From: Linum tenue
Taxonomy: Eukaryota; Streptophyta; Magnoliopsida; Malpighiales; Linaceae
Direction: 5' to 3'
NCBI GenBank assembly: GCA_946122785.1
Contig: CAMGYJ010000002.1
Coordinates: 66,365,703 to 66,429,702, forward strand
DNA: 64,000 nucleotides
Shown here: piece after piece, positions 1-10,737 of the stretch
Position numbering within the stretch: the stretch's first letter is position 1
Layout: every line of letters begins with the position of its first letter
Made by a program: the position numbers and the translations under genes
The notes under the pieces: model-generated
What the model was told of the DNA's origin: nothing
Databases searched by the model: none
What the model saw: the letters and a program-made list of their open reading frames with translations, nothing else

Positions 1-508
1 ATGTTGGAGTGGATGTACGAATTGGGATTCTCCATCGCGTACCGGACCCCTGCCTGCGCCGCGAGATGCATCACGTGGGTGAAACCCACAACGTCGAACA
101 GCTTCGCGAGGAGCTTCCCGTCGTTGATGTCGCCGGCGACGACGAAGATCCCGTGCTCCGCCAGCATCGATCTCCGCGCCTTCTTCAGGGACGGGTCGTA
201 GTAGTGGTTGAAGTTGTCGATCCCGACGACACCGTCGCCGCGCTTCTTAAGCGCGAGGGAGACGTGGCTCCCGACGAACCCGGCCGCGCGGTGACCAGCA
301 CCGACATCCCGCTGCCGCGGTGGATCTGGGCCGAATTGCGCACCTGCTTCTCCCACTGGACCCCGCCCCACGAGGCGGTGAAGTACTTGCTCCCGGAATC
401 GACGAAGCTCTGGAAGTTGAGGTACGACGCCGTCAGGGCGATCAAGAAGAGCGCCCACAGGAACATCGTGCTGGTGGAGGAGAAGCAGCGGTGGAACTGC
501 CGGTTCAT
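1..508 (-). pseudogene. GAE: UDP-glucuronate 4-epimerase, 5' part, frameshifted
   Basis: The family converts UDP-glucuronate to UDP-galacturonate for pectin synthesis and is a Golgi type II membrane protein. Reading leftwards from the ATG at 508, the sequence gives an N-terminal hydrophobic segment (TMFLWALFLIALTASYL) and the stretch FQSFVDSGSKYF...SWGGVQWEKQ typical of plant GAE proteins, then MSVLVT. At about 285-291 one base is missing relative to the expected VTGAAGFVGSH coding sequence, so the Rossmann GxxGxxG loop is broken. After that point the correct product continues in another frame (GDGVVGIDNFNHYYDPSLKK, then HVMHLAAQAGVRYAMENP) to the window edge. The usual upstream FPSTPGK segment is not visible; an in-frame stop lies about six codons before the ATG. 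The gene continues outside the window. It is a pseudogene or a one-base assembly error; family identity is secure, coding status is not. Confidence 0.85.
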
Positions 509-945
509 CGCGTGATGATGGCTGCTTCACCACCGAGCTCCGAGCCGGCACCGCCACATTCCTCAAGAAGATGAAGGAAGGGCGGCCGGCAGATTAATGG
601 GGAAAACCCTAAATTGGGTTGGGGAGGAAGGAGGAAGAAGGGTTGGGTAGGGTTGGGTGATGGGTTGGGTTGGGTTGGGTTGGTTTTAATGAGGTGGCGG
701 GTTATAATGACGTGGCGGGTCGGGTTTTATTTTTGTTGGGTTAATATCCGGCTGATTAGGCAATTCTGTTTGCCACATCAGCACTTAACGGACTTCATTA
801 ACGGAGTTGGACGGAGACTAACGGCGAGTGACTAAATGCGTCCAGTTTTAGTAATTGTAGTGACCAAATTTGATATTAAATTTTTCTAGTGACCAAACAT
901 GTCCCGATTTTGTAATCTCAGTGACCAAATGTGTCTTTAACCCTT
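509..945. other. Epimerase upstream region with GGGTT-rich repeat and orphan transposon-like end
   Basis: Bases 600-690 are built from GGGTT/GGTTG pentamers. Bases about 690-945 contain the recurring phrase GTGACCAAA three times and end in CTTTAACCCTT, the style of terminal region seen in many plant nonautonomous DNA transposons. No matching inverted partner was found nearby. No gene is seen. Confidence 0.4.
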
Positions 946-1423
946 AAGAAATATATGAACTATGTAAGATATGTAAGAATATTGGTTGGTTGGTTGGTTG
1001 ATTATAAAGTTTTCCAATTAGGGCTACGATTGTCGTGATGGGCCATTTCTCTATTAGTGTCGTGGCACGTGGAAACGAAAATGAGGACTGCAATAACATA
1101 ATGGAGAAGAAAGATTAGATTGAACTAATCTATTAGTCTAAGTGGGTGGGTTGGTTTAATAGTTAAAGTCGATTAATATTTCTTGTTTTTGTTTCAAAAT
1201 TGGTTTCAACTTAAAGTTCTAACTAGGTGGTGATGCCGCGCCTTGTCGCGGATGGAGATGGTCTATGGGCATATATTATATAGCTCGTTATGGTGTTATG
1301 TTAGTATAATTAGTCTAAAATTAATTTTTAGTTAGTAGTTTTGTTGGTAATATTGACTTAACAATATGATATTGACTGAGAAGAGATATATGACAGTCAA
1401 CCCAAGTAGACTCATTGATTATT
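946..1423. other. AT-rich intergenic DNA, no gene seen
   Basis: Only short open frames are present and no recognisable protein, RNA or repeat boundary was found. Confidence 0.6.
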
Positions 1424-1431
1424 GGTTGGGT

Positions 1432-1987
1432 CAGTGGCGGATGCAGAAATTTTATATAGGGGTGTCCTCTCGTAAAAATTAAGTTAAATAATAATTAAAT
1501 AAGAAAATATATGACTTGTCCAAAGGAAAACAAAGCACATGACGTGTTTTGTACTTTGAAAAAATTGTAAAATACAATCGGTGTCTAACAATGCTCTATA
1601 AATCTCTCTCGATATATCCTACTAGACTAGAGGAGCCCGTAATTGGGTTTAGTCGTTAGCTTTTGAAAATAATTGGGATAAAAAATAGTTTTTTACTATT
1701 ATATTTGGATTTGAAATACAAGAAGAAATGAGTTATAGTCTAATGAAAAATATGTTTACTAATAGTAGCATCGACCCAAATTCAAATCACATAGGCAATC
1801 ACTTAAATGTTTATATTTACCCATACACAAACTACAATTTGGGGATTATAATCTTTTTTCCAAATTTTATGAGTGTCCCGCCACCACTTAAATATATTTT
1901 TTGACCTATATGCAAACTACTATCGGGGATTGAATAATCGTGTTTCCAAATTTTAGGGGTGTCCAGAGGCCCATGGATCCGCCACTG
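1432..1987. mobile_element. Nonautonomous hAT element (556 bp)
   Basis: The ends are CAGTGGCGGATGCAG on the left and CCATGGATCCGCCACTG on the right, an imperfect terminal inverted repeat beginning CAGTGGCGGAT. The 8 bases on each side are identical (GGTTGGGT at 1424-1431 and 1988-1995), the target-site duplication length of hAT elements. The interior has no transposase frame. A second, shorter element with related ends (CAGCGGCGGAT) lies at 47684-47866. Confidence 0.9.
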
Positions 1988-1995
1988 GGTTGGGT

Positions 1996-4468
1996 ATGGG
2001 TGACGTATATATGGGTATGGAAATTTGTAGATGGGTTTGAGTAGGGTATGGATATTTACTTCCATAATATAAATGTGTATGAGTTGGGTATGGATACCCA
2101 TTTACTCGATTGTGTTTTAATTACACATACAAAAAATAGACCTATTCGTAGAACTTCAAAAGTTTAGGTACCAAATGTAATACACAAAAAATTTAGGTAC
2201 TAAAATATAATTTTCCATCAATATTTTGAGGACTTATATGCCAAAAAAATGATTAAGGTTATAAATCTAAAGATCTGTTAAGTTTAGGTATAAAACTGTA
2301 ATTTACATAGTTGAGGTTTAATTCCTTTTGTGGTGATGTATTTAAGATTATCATTATTTACCTTTTTATAAAAAAATGTAAACTATTTATTTGATATGTG
2401 TAGATACCTATCTAGCCAAACATTCCATGTATAACTGTAGAAAATTCCAGCCGGGTGAAAAAGAAAAACTCTAGAAAGAAGCAAAATGAATACAATCTCA
2501 AACTCGCTTAAAATTCCACGCATTCAAATCCCATAGTAAAAAAATGATGAATTTCTAATAAGTAATAACCATGTATATATATTTTTAATTGGACTCGACA
2601 TTGAGCTAAAAAAGTTAGCGGTTCGTGGTTCAATTATTAGTTCTCTAGACTTTTGGTGAGTCGTGTATGGACATGTTCATACTTGTGATTAAAATACATA
2701 AAAATAGTATACTAATTAGGGTTAGACGAAGAATGCAAAGAAAAAAAAGAAAGAGTTATTGAAGGCGAGTGAAAAATGAAACGAAAATAAAGTAGATGAT
2801 GGAAAGGTTTTGACCAATTCTTTATTTGGCCGTCAATGCAACAATTAACCCTTTTCGCATATTTTGTTACATGTAGTTAGTAAAAGTTTGTTTAGTATCT
2901 CATAATTGTACTAAATGAGTTTATAAATTAGCTCTTGCAATATTTTAGAGTCGTCTCTCTTTTATTATTTATTTAATATTTTACGTAATGAGCAAATATA
3001 AAATGGTCAAATCTTCTTATACGGTTGAGAGATACAACATTTTGTATTGTACAAACTAAATTTATACTTTTATGTTATGGTGGACTGGATTCATGGATTG
3101 GTGGACGGGATTCATGGATTCGAATGAAATCTAAATATTTGAAAAATATGTAATAGGTACGAAAATCTCATAGTTATTCTAGTATTTAAGTAAATATATT
3201 ATTTTTTTAGTGAAATATCATTTTTATCTTTTATTTGAAATATAAAATAGTAATACAAACAAAAATTTAGACAACAATCTCAACAAACTCATTTAAAATA
3301 TTAGATTTAATCATCACTCATTTAAAGTGATCATTTGTGTCATATCAAGCAAACAATTTTTTTATTGTTTGTGAAATAAAAGAAATGATATATTGTGAAC
3401 AATATAATTATTGTAATAATATCAACCAAACTATCACCAAACCAAACGAAACCCGCCTATATATATAGTGGCTACTTCAGTGCACTCACAAAAATGAGTA
3501 CGTTCAATGTACCCAACTCAAAAACTAGTCTTAAGGTGTCGGATTTTGAATTTTAATTTGTAGAATTAGTGTAATATGATGATATAACATATGATAACAA
3601 CTAATTAGCGAATTACCCTAAGCCCTAGACCTCCAATTTTCAATTCTATTCCTAAACCCCAAATTGTAAACCCTAACCCTAAATCTCTAAACTCTAAATC
3701 CTTCAAATTAAAGTAAATCTTTAATAATTTTCGTGCAAATTCATGTGCGTTATTGTTCATCACATCATAAGTGATGATTGACATCGTTTTGACATAAATC
3801 ACATGTTTAAAATGACGATTATGAAGCGAATGCACTAAATGGACCCGAAAAAATGAGTGCACCAAAGACGCCAATATCATATATGCAGAGAGAATGACAA
3901 GTATGGTTCTTGGACCCTACCATCAGCCAACCCAAAGGCACCGTTGTTATTCCCATCCAAAATTATTATCTACATTACTCTAAAGAATCCAAAATGGCAA
4001 GGAATACTTTGATCTTAACAACCCTAATCCTTTGAGGTACTGTCCCCATCCACTGATCCACAATATAATAACTTCATGGAAACCATAACATAAGAAAAGC
4101 TTGTTGATCTCAGAATGCCAAGTTTGACCGATACCAAGTGCTATGAGTTTATTTTTAAAAGCACCTGAGCAATGAAATTATTAAAGACCAATAGATATTG
4201 AGAGCAAGAAATAGTTGCTTGTGGGTAGGATCCATAGTTGTGCAATTAATTTGTTTAGGCAGTACGTCATAAGGTACGCCCCAATTAGGATTGGCAGGCA
4301 CTATTGTGATTTGGGTTCAAAATATGTGAGTGTACTTTTGTTCTTTCTTGCCTTCTTTGATTTGTGTAGGAGTTGGTCTTTGACGAACTCAAATTATAGG
4401 GAAAGGTGCATGAGAAATTGAAATAGATCTATTGGTAAATGGTATAAGATACATGATTAAAAATCTTC
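1996..4468. other. AT-rich intergenic DNA, no gene seen
   Basis: No supported coding region. Bases about 2150-2340 carry repeated TTTAGGTAC phrases resembling eroded transposon termini. Bases about 3615-3710 contain degenerate CCCTAAA-like units, too irregular to call a telomeric array. The rest is low-complexity AT-rich sequence. Confidence 0.6.
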
Positions 4469-4511
4469 TAACCACTAGAGTTTTTTTTGTTGACAAATAA
4501 CCACTAGAGTT
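4469..4511 (-). mobile_element. Ultra-short poly(A) retroinsertion with 14-bp target duplication
   Basis: The 14-mer TAACCACTAGAGTT occurs at 4469-4482 and again at 4498-4511. Between them are 15 bases that read TTTGTCAACAAAAAA on the minus strand. This is the layout of a LINE-type insertion cut down to its last few bases plus a short A tail. The 3' phrase TTTGTC matches the end of the retroposon at 14471-15464. Confidence 0.65.
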
Positions 4512-4529
4512 ATTGAGACTAAATTGTCA

Positions 4530-4620
4530 TTGTTATAGTATCAGAGTGATAAAACCTAATTTAAATAAGAGGTCTTCTGTTCGAACCCCGATTACCCTTA
4601 TTATAAGCATATGATATCTG
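4530..4620 (+). repeat. tRNA-related SINE-like fragment
   Basis: A TATAGTATCAGAGTGAT segment is followed about 30 bases later by TTCTGTTCGAACCCCG, matching the B-box (TTCGAACCCC) of tRNA-derived SINE heads. The sequence cannot form a normal tRNA. Element ends are not resolved. Confidence 0.4.
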
Positions 4621-4756
4621 ATGTCTTAGCACACTTCAAACTCATATGAGTAGACTTCTATTTGAGAGAAACATGTTAGTACATTGTAAAAGATCTATTA
4701 GTAAACTTCTCTTTACAAGTAGAGTTGTTGGGAACAATTGTTTCTTATTATTATTA

Positions 4757-5702
4757 TGTCTATGTTTGGCCCCGCTTTTAGAAGTGTTTTTCGGCTTTAA
4801 AAGCTGAAGCAGGGCCAAACACCTCTAAAAGTTCGGCTTTTGAAAAGCCGAAAAGCGTTTTTGTATAACATAAAAGCAGAAGCTCCGATTTGGAGCTTCT
4901 GCGAAAAGCTATTTCGAAAATACAAGATTATTCTTACTAGGGCTGGCTATTTGGTCCGGGTTTTTTGGTTTTACCCGAAACTGGACCGTATAACCCGGAC
5001 CAGGACCGGATTGTAAACAATCCAATCCAATCTTTGGGCTTAGATTTGAGGTAAAAAACTCGTTCGGGACCGGATCAAGAACTGGATAAAAACCGGATAA
5101 GAGAGCTCAACACCCAAAACTTAAGGGTAGCATAAACGGTCACAAACCTTTGCACTTAGTACAAAACTTAACCAACTCCTCACCCTTTAAGGCCTTAGGC
5201 CACTCAAATCCCCACAAGCTCAATATAAAATCAAGACCGAATTGGGACCGAACCAGGTCAAGACCGTACTGTATCCAATCCAATCTTTGGTCCTTATATT
5301 TTCAAAAAGACCGGACTGGACCGGATCAATTTGGGCCAATTTAACCGGACCGGACCGTATAGCCACACCTAATTCTTACCATATTTTAATTTTATTTCAT
5401 AAAATATAATTTTCTTTCATTTATATCATTTTTAAAAATAAAATAAAAGTATAAAATCATACTATTTAATATAAAAGAAGTCTAACAAGATCCATTTTGA
5501 CTATATTTTATTGTTTAGAATTATTATTCATAGTTTATATTATAAGTTTTTTATAGTCATTTTACACCACCTCTCATATTAAAAAACACTTTTAACAAAT
5601 TTTCAACCAAACACTCAACAACTTTTTTTGAAAAGTACTTTTCTAAAAGCTCAAGCCAGAAGCTGCTTCTGCAAAAGCTATAGCAGGGCCAAACTTAGCC
5701 TA
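4757..5702. mobile_element. MITE with GTTTGGCC-type ends, split by a hAT insertion
   Basis: The left end reads CTATGTTTGGCCCCGC and the right end AGCAGGGCCAAACTTAG, an imperfect inverted repeat. The left arm also contains a hairpin built from AAAGCTGAAGCAGGGCCAAAC and its partner. The subterminal phrase GTATAACATAAAAGC recurs inverted in the relative at 49215-49700. A hAT element (4938-5371) is nested inside. The superfamily is uncertain (Tourist/Harbinger-like ends) because no clean target duplication is visible. Confidence 0.55.
4938..5371. mobile_element. Nonautonomous hAT element (434 bp), nested
   Basis: The ends TAGGGCTGGCTAT and GTATAGCCACACCTA are inverted repeats, flanked by exact 8-bp duplications ATTCTTAC (4930-4937 and 5372-5379). 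The interior is a quasi-repeat of GGACCGGA / ACCGGAT phrases. A second copy of the family, same orientation, lies at 21153-21455. It sits inside the GTTTGGCC MITE and is therefore the younger insertion. Confidence 0.92.
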
Positions 5703-5744
5703 TAGAGTCTTTGATAACCAAGAGGTCTTGTGTTAAAAATCAAT

Positions 5745-5870
5745 GACCCATTCCATTTGGCCTAGTGGTAATACCATTAGCCTAAAACCTGGAGGTTCCA
5801 AGTTCGAATGCCTTAAGTAGTACCTTAATGACAACAAAATGAAACCTATACCACCGTTATAAAAAATTCA
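5745..5870 (+). repeat. tRNA-derived SINE-like element
   Basis: TGGCCTAGTGG at 5758-5768 is an exact match to the polymerase III A-box consensus. AGTTCGAATGCC at about 5801-5812 resembles a B-box, at tRNA-like spacing. No clover-leaf tRNA can be drawn, so a SINE head is the better call. Confidence 0.5.
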
Positions 5871-6376
5871 TGAGACAAAGTTAAACTCAGATTCATCAGT
5901 CATACATAAACCAACATCTGCCCCGCCGAGAAGGCGAGAACCACAAGCAGTCGGTCCCCTGCAGCAGAAATTCACCCAACAAACCATCGTAAACACTACA
6001 GAGAAGTTCATACTAGGAACATCATAGCGCACGCCGCACGTGAGAAGTGGATTGGAGGTAGAATAAGAAAAAGCTCAATAACTAGTACACTGACTCGGAT
6101 AGGAATATCATTACATTTGACTCTCTTCATACAAATACAACTTGGCAAATCCTGCATCTAGGTCACAGTATCACAAAGAATGGCAATTTGGAAAGGCAAA
6201 ATTTGAATCACATTGGAATCTCATAATTTCCTCTCATTCTCAGCTCAATTCCATCAGACTTTCAGTAAACCCCCCAAGTCCAGTGTGCAAAATTTGAAGA
6301 TTGCATGGAGTCGCTGGAGTCGCTGGACTCTTCTACTGAAGTTGATTCCATCATGTTATATTGCAGGCATATCTCA
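5871..6376. other. Downstream region of the SAM-domain gene
   Basis: This contains the likely 3' untranslated region of the minus-strand SAM gene. No other coding signal is visible. Confidence 0.4.
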
Positions 6377-8970
6377 TCATCGAGGTTGCCTTTTAGAACG
6401 AGGCAGAACGGAGAGAAGAATCTTCTTCCTAGGCCCCTGCCATAATAAGAGTCATTTGTTATGAAAATATTTACCACCAAATCAAAAATAATTTCTAAAA
6501 CTGGAATAAAGTTGATTCAAACTAGCCAAAAGAGAACACATGTTGGAGCATATCTATAACACAGAACAAACGTGCGAACAAACTCGCCACCTGCCATAGC
6601 AGTGAAGTACAATCACTCTACAATCTCCACGTCAGCCCTAGATCAAAGCATTATACCTTCTAATTCTTCAGATACAGCACAACTAGAGATTCAACAAACC
6701 TTCAATTATCCTCTTATACAAGTTCATATCGTTGTCAGCATTAGATATTAAGATCCAAGAAACAAAATGTTCAAACAGCTAGGGAGACTTGAGGTGAAAA
6801 TTGCATACAATTTGGCAGCAAAAGGATAGAAAACATACCATAGGTATCCCAAGTTCTTTCAGGTCACTTTCCCCCATCTGCTTCAGTGCATGCATGTCCA
6901 CCTGGTTGCCAGATACAACAAATTGATGTTTGAGGCACAATTTTCAATTTTCATTCAACAGGCAGGCTAAGATTCCACATACTTCATTGCAACATATTAA
7001 AGCTAAAAAAAAGTGGAGTACAGTTCTTATGCTCAAGCGGCATTTGCACGAACTAATAAGGTTTACTCAGGGAACCTCCATCAAATGTCAATTGCAACCA
7101 ACTCAGCAATTGCTACTGTTAGAGAGTAAATGAATGGATTGGATAACAGAAACAGGTTCAACATTAAGTTGCCATCTGCCCTCAGTCGCAAATCCAGTCA
7201 AACTAACAAACTAGATAAAGCATGAAACCAGACAAGAAAGTTTACTGCAGCGACTCAAGTTGGCATCCTACAGACGCTTGTGCTGATTAGATTTACACAG
7301 TCTTCATGCATAAGATGAGTAATAACAGAATGCATGTGTCGTATGAATAATCCACCAATATCTTATAAGGATTCATGAAGGAGGATGTTTGACATACTTC
7401 CTCAGCTTTGAAAATGATGGCATATTTCCCCAATCCAAGCGAATGTAACAAGCCTTCAACAGTCTGCTGTTCATCTCCCTACACGTGACCAGAAGCAAAG
7501 AACCCAGTATAATTCAATGAGTAAATGGCAGGAATACTAACTGAAACACCCAGTCCTCTGACGTCAGGACACACAACTCAACGGCAACACAGAAAGCCAA
7601 GCAGGCTATATATGCCTCCCATGGCATGATCAGACATAGGTGAAAATGTTCCCTCCCAGATTGTGAATTCAGTAAAAGTGGAAGGAAGAGACTCATACCG
7701 CATATGTTTGTTTTGACGGAACATTACTAGCTGGAGCAACTGGGGCGGAAATCGGTGCAGCACTTTTTGTTGAAACAGTAGGCAAACCTGGTTTTGGCAT
7801 GAAATGAGTGGAACTGCTCATGGACCTAGGAGCATCACGAACATCTCTCGTCATGTATGAAACCGGTCTAACATCATCAATAGACCTGCCTAATGACCTT
7901 CGCTGACCTTCATCCACATGTCTTGGCGGAGAGAACCCTCTAGATGTACTGATACCCCTATCTGGAGGTGTTGAAGCAGTTATAATCCTACCTGGAGATC
8001 TCCGTCTTATATGGTCCAAAGTCCAAGGGGAATATGAATTTCTTGAAGGTTCCCTCCGAGACAATTCACTGGAACTTCCTGAAGGAGGGATTCCGCCCAA
8101 TAGACTAGTCTCCCTAGGATATGACATGAGCTCCCCAGTACCAAGAACAGCAGGAGGGTGGCTAAGGGATTGTGCCTTCTTTGAGAGCTTATCTCGCAAA
8201 TCCCACTTGTCATCATCACTCTGATCTCTTCTACCCACATTCTTTTGCAAGAGTTTGAAGCGTAGGTCGCCCTTACCAATACGAGCATCTTTAGTTATTC
8301 AAATGCACCAGGTCAGTGATCGGGAAATATTCTAAGAGAAAGGAAATCAATGTTGCAATGTAAGGAAGGAAAGCTCATTACCTCTAACACCAGCAGAGTT
8401 TGCAGCAGTCAAATAACTATCGCTTCTATGCCTGAATGAGGGACCAAGGGATTATCAATCAATGCAAAAGCAAATTCTCTATGAACTAACCAATGCAAAC
8501 CGAGGAAGCAACAGAGACATATTGAGCACAAATCTAGCAATTGGCTTCAGAAGGCGCATAGTAACAACCCAAAGTCAAAGCGAGCTCATCATCAAACTCA
8601 AAGAAATAGCAGAACGGCAGGCAGATGCCAAACATACCGCTTGTCGCCACGGTACATGGAACCCTCCGAGTCACCTCCTAATCTATCCCTCACAGAGCGC
8701 TTCCCTCCAGCACCTAGCAGAGAATCTGAATAGCCAGCAGCCGACACAGCTCGCTTCACTACCTGTAAGGTCAGCAACTTCAGAATCAACTTAACTTGGA
8801 GAAGGCCAAAATGAAACTAGCTGATACAGCTTCCCTCCCTGAGACCCAACACCATCCGAGAGAGCAGAAAAGAACTGGCAACGACTGGGAATAAATGAGG
8901 AAAGAGTTATGCGTACCTGGCCACTAGGACCGAGAGTAATAGTAACGCGACCGTTGGAAGCTTCCGCCAT
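6377..8970 (-). CDS. SAM (sterile alpha motif) domain protein, 340 aa, 7 exons
   Basis: Exons, transcription order: 8970-8917, 8762-8638, 8431-8382, 8288-7699, 7478-7398, 6901-6839, 6436-6377. Every intron has GT-AG ends and the 1023-base reading frame closes at TGA 6379-6377. The start is MAEASNGRVTITLGPSGQ, an N-terminus typical of plant SAM proteins with the VTITLG.SGQVVKR motif. Residues about 60-270 are polar and low-complexity, rich in R, S, P and D. Residues about 276-336 form the SAM domain (QTVEGLLHSLGLGKYAI, then ALKQMGESDLKELGIPMGPR), ending in a basic tail. SAM domains mediate protein-protein or RNA contacts; the partner cannot be inferred. The domain is encoded by the last three short exons. 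Confidence 0.9.
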
Positions 8971-9260
8971 GGCAAGGGGCAGCTACAAAAACACTAGCAG
9001 AGCTTGTTCATCAATCAGCGCTGTCCTCCACCGGTTTACTGGCCAGGAGCAGGGGAGCGAGCGAGCAAGGTGAAGATATACTGCGGGAAGATATTAGAAA
9101 CCCTAGCCTCGAAGAAATTTCCCTCCAGAAACTGGCGAACTTCGAATTGGATTTCTTCCTCGAACAGGCAGACTTGGATGAACGAATGATTGCGAGCTTT
9201 ATCAAATTAGATAGAAATGCATTGAAGGAAGCTGGACGAGGGAACGAATAGGCGACCTGT
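8971..9260 (-). promoter_or_regulatory. 5' leader and promoter region of the SAM-domain gene
   Basis: The region immediately upstream of the ATG at 8970 contains no other gene. The transcription start cannot be placed from the sequence. Confidence 0.35.
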
Positions 9261-9542
9261 AAGTTACAGTGCTCCGGGATGTAGACGGTTGATCCTCCTC
9301 AATCCATCAGCGTCAACCAGGGACGTCCGATCGGGAGGGAGCCTCACTCCGTCAGGCCGTTACCGTCAACTTTCTTTTTGCGTCATTCGATTCCTCAAGG
9401 ATCAAGGAAGGTACAAGGTCTTACACAGACCTCAAGGTTGTCAAATCGATCTATCTCGTAGCGCCAGTTTATCAAGTAGAATGGTTTGACCGCTAATATG
9501 TTCGGTTTGTACATGAACTGCATAAACATAATATGTAGAAAT

Positions 9543-9931
9543 TAGTGATGGCAATTTGAACCAGACTCGCGGGTATTTCGTACCCGACCTGACCCGTGAT
9601 GGGGTGGGTATTATTCGACCTGCAGTAGGGTGGGTCGAGGCAAGGGTATCTGCTTCCGACCCGCCATGCCCTGCCTCGCCCCGTTCTTGGCCCATTATAT
9701 TCTACCTCAATTTCTTACAATATCTATACATATTTCTCCTATTTTGACTTTTTTTCAACTAGTTAGAGTTAGATCTTTCAACTGGTTAGACACAATTACT
9801 CATTCTATTATGACTATGTTTTCATTCATAAAGTGTTTTCTCCTTCATTTTATCGTGAAAGCTCCGACCCGTAGTAGCGTGGGGCGGTGCATGGATATTG
9901 AAGTACCTGCCCCGCCCCATTGCCATCACTA
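9543..9931. mobile_element. Nonautonomous hAT element (389 bp)
   Basis: The ends are TAGTGATGGCAAT and ATTGCCATCACTA, a perfect 13-bp inverted repeat. Flanks are GTAGAAAT (9535-9542) and GTAGCAAT (9932-9939), an 8-bp duplication with one mismatch. The interior is made of GACCCG / GGGTGGGT phrases and has no transposase. Confidence 0.88.
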
Positions 9932-10737
9932 GTAGCAATGTGAAAACTCATTAACATTAAATGAATGTACAATATATTCGAAAACAAGTTACTTACAATC
10001 CATCTTCCCACCCTGTAATCGACTCGCGGTAGTTCACCTTTCCCGATTTCGTCCTAAACACTAGAAGGCTCACAGTTTAGTGCTCTACTCCCTCAACCCA
10101 CCTTAGACAACAATAAGCTCCCTTCTCGTTTATCCCTTTGGTACATATGAATTGGATGACCCCCCTTCGAACCCTTAATGATTCTTCACGATGACGTGTT
10201 GGGAGTTAGCTTTTCGTGTTATATCCAACAAGACAGTTCCACCAATGTTTAGTCAACTGGAGTTTTGGTTCGTTTGGCTGATTTAGCGTAAGGCTATGTT
10301 TCTTGTGATATCCTCAGTTTTGTTTTTTTTTATCTGTGTATTGTTTTACGATATTTGTAGAATATATGTATTGTTTTACGATATAATGTTTTGCTGATAC
10401 TTCCTTTCTTCTATCAAGATCTTCTAACCAAAGGAAAGGATATGATGCAAACGCAGACTTGCAAGACATAAAAATCATGTGTCTTATAACATTAGTAAGA
10501 TTTTTTATCACTCGGACAATTCATATCAAATATTATAAGATTCTTCACATGAGTCATAAAATACGAGATTTTGAAAATTTTGCAAATTTGAGTTTTGCAT
10601 TGCAATCCTGGCTGGCACCAAGGAGTTCATCGAATAAACAACTGACCAGGCAATACTCCAGAACTACTACCTTAATTTAACCTTGTAAAAGATGAACACA
10701 ATAATAAACAAGAACAAGTTCAAATATTCCATGATTA
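9932..10737. other. Intergenic DNA, no gene seen
   Basis: Several short open frames but no recognisable protein. Bases about 10010-10250 are less AT-rich than their surroundings and were not identified. Confidence 0.5.

Noticed and set aside
3615..3710. CCCTAAA-like units suggesting an interstitial telomere
   Set aside because: Units are irregular and few; similar phrases are common in plant AT-rich DNA.
5758..5812. Possible functional tRNA gene from A-box and B-box matches
   Set aside because: No acceptor stem or anticodon arm can be formed; a SINE head fits better.
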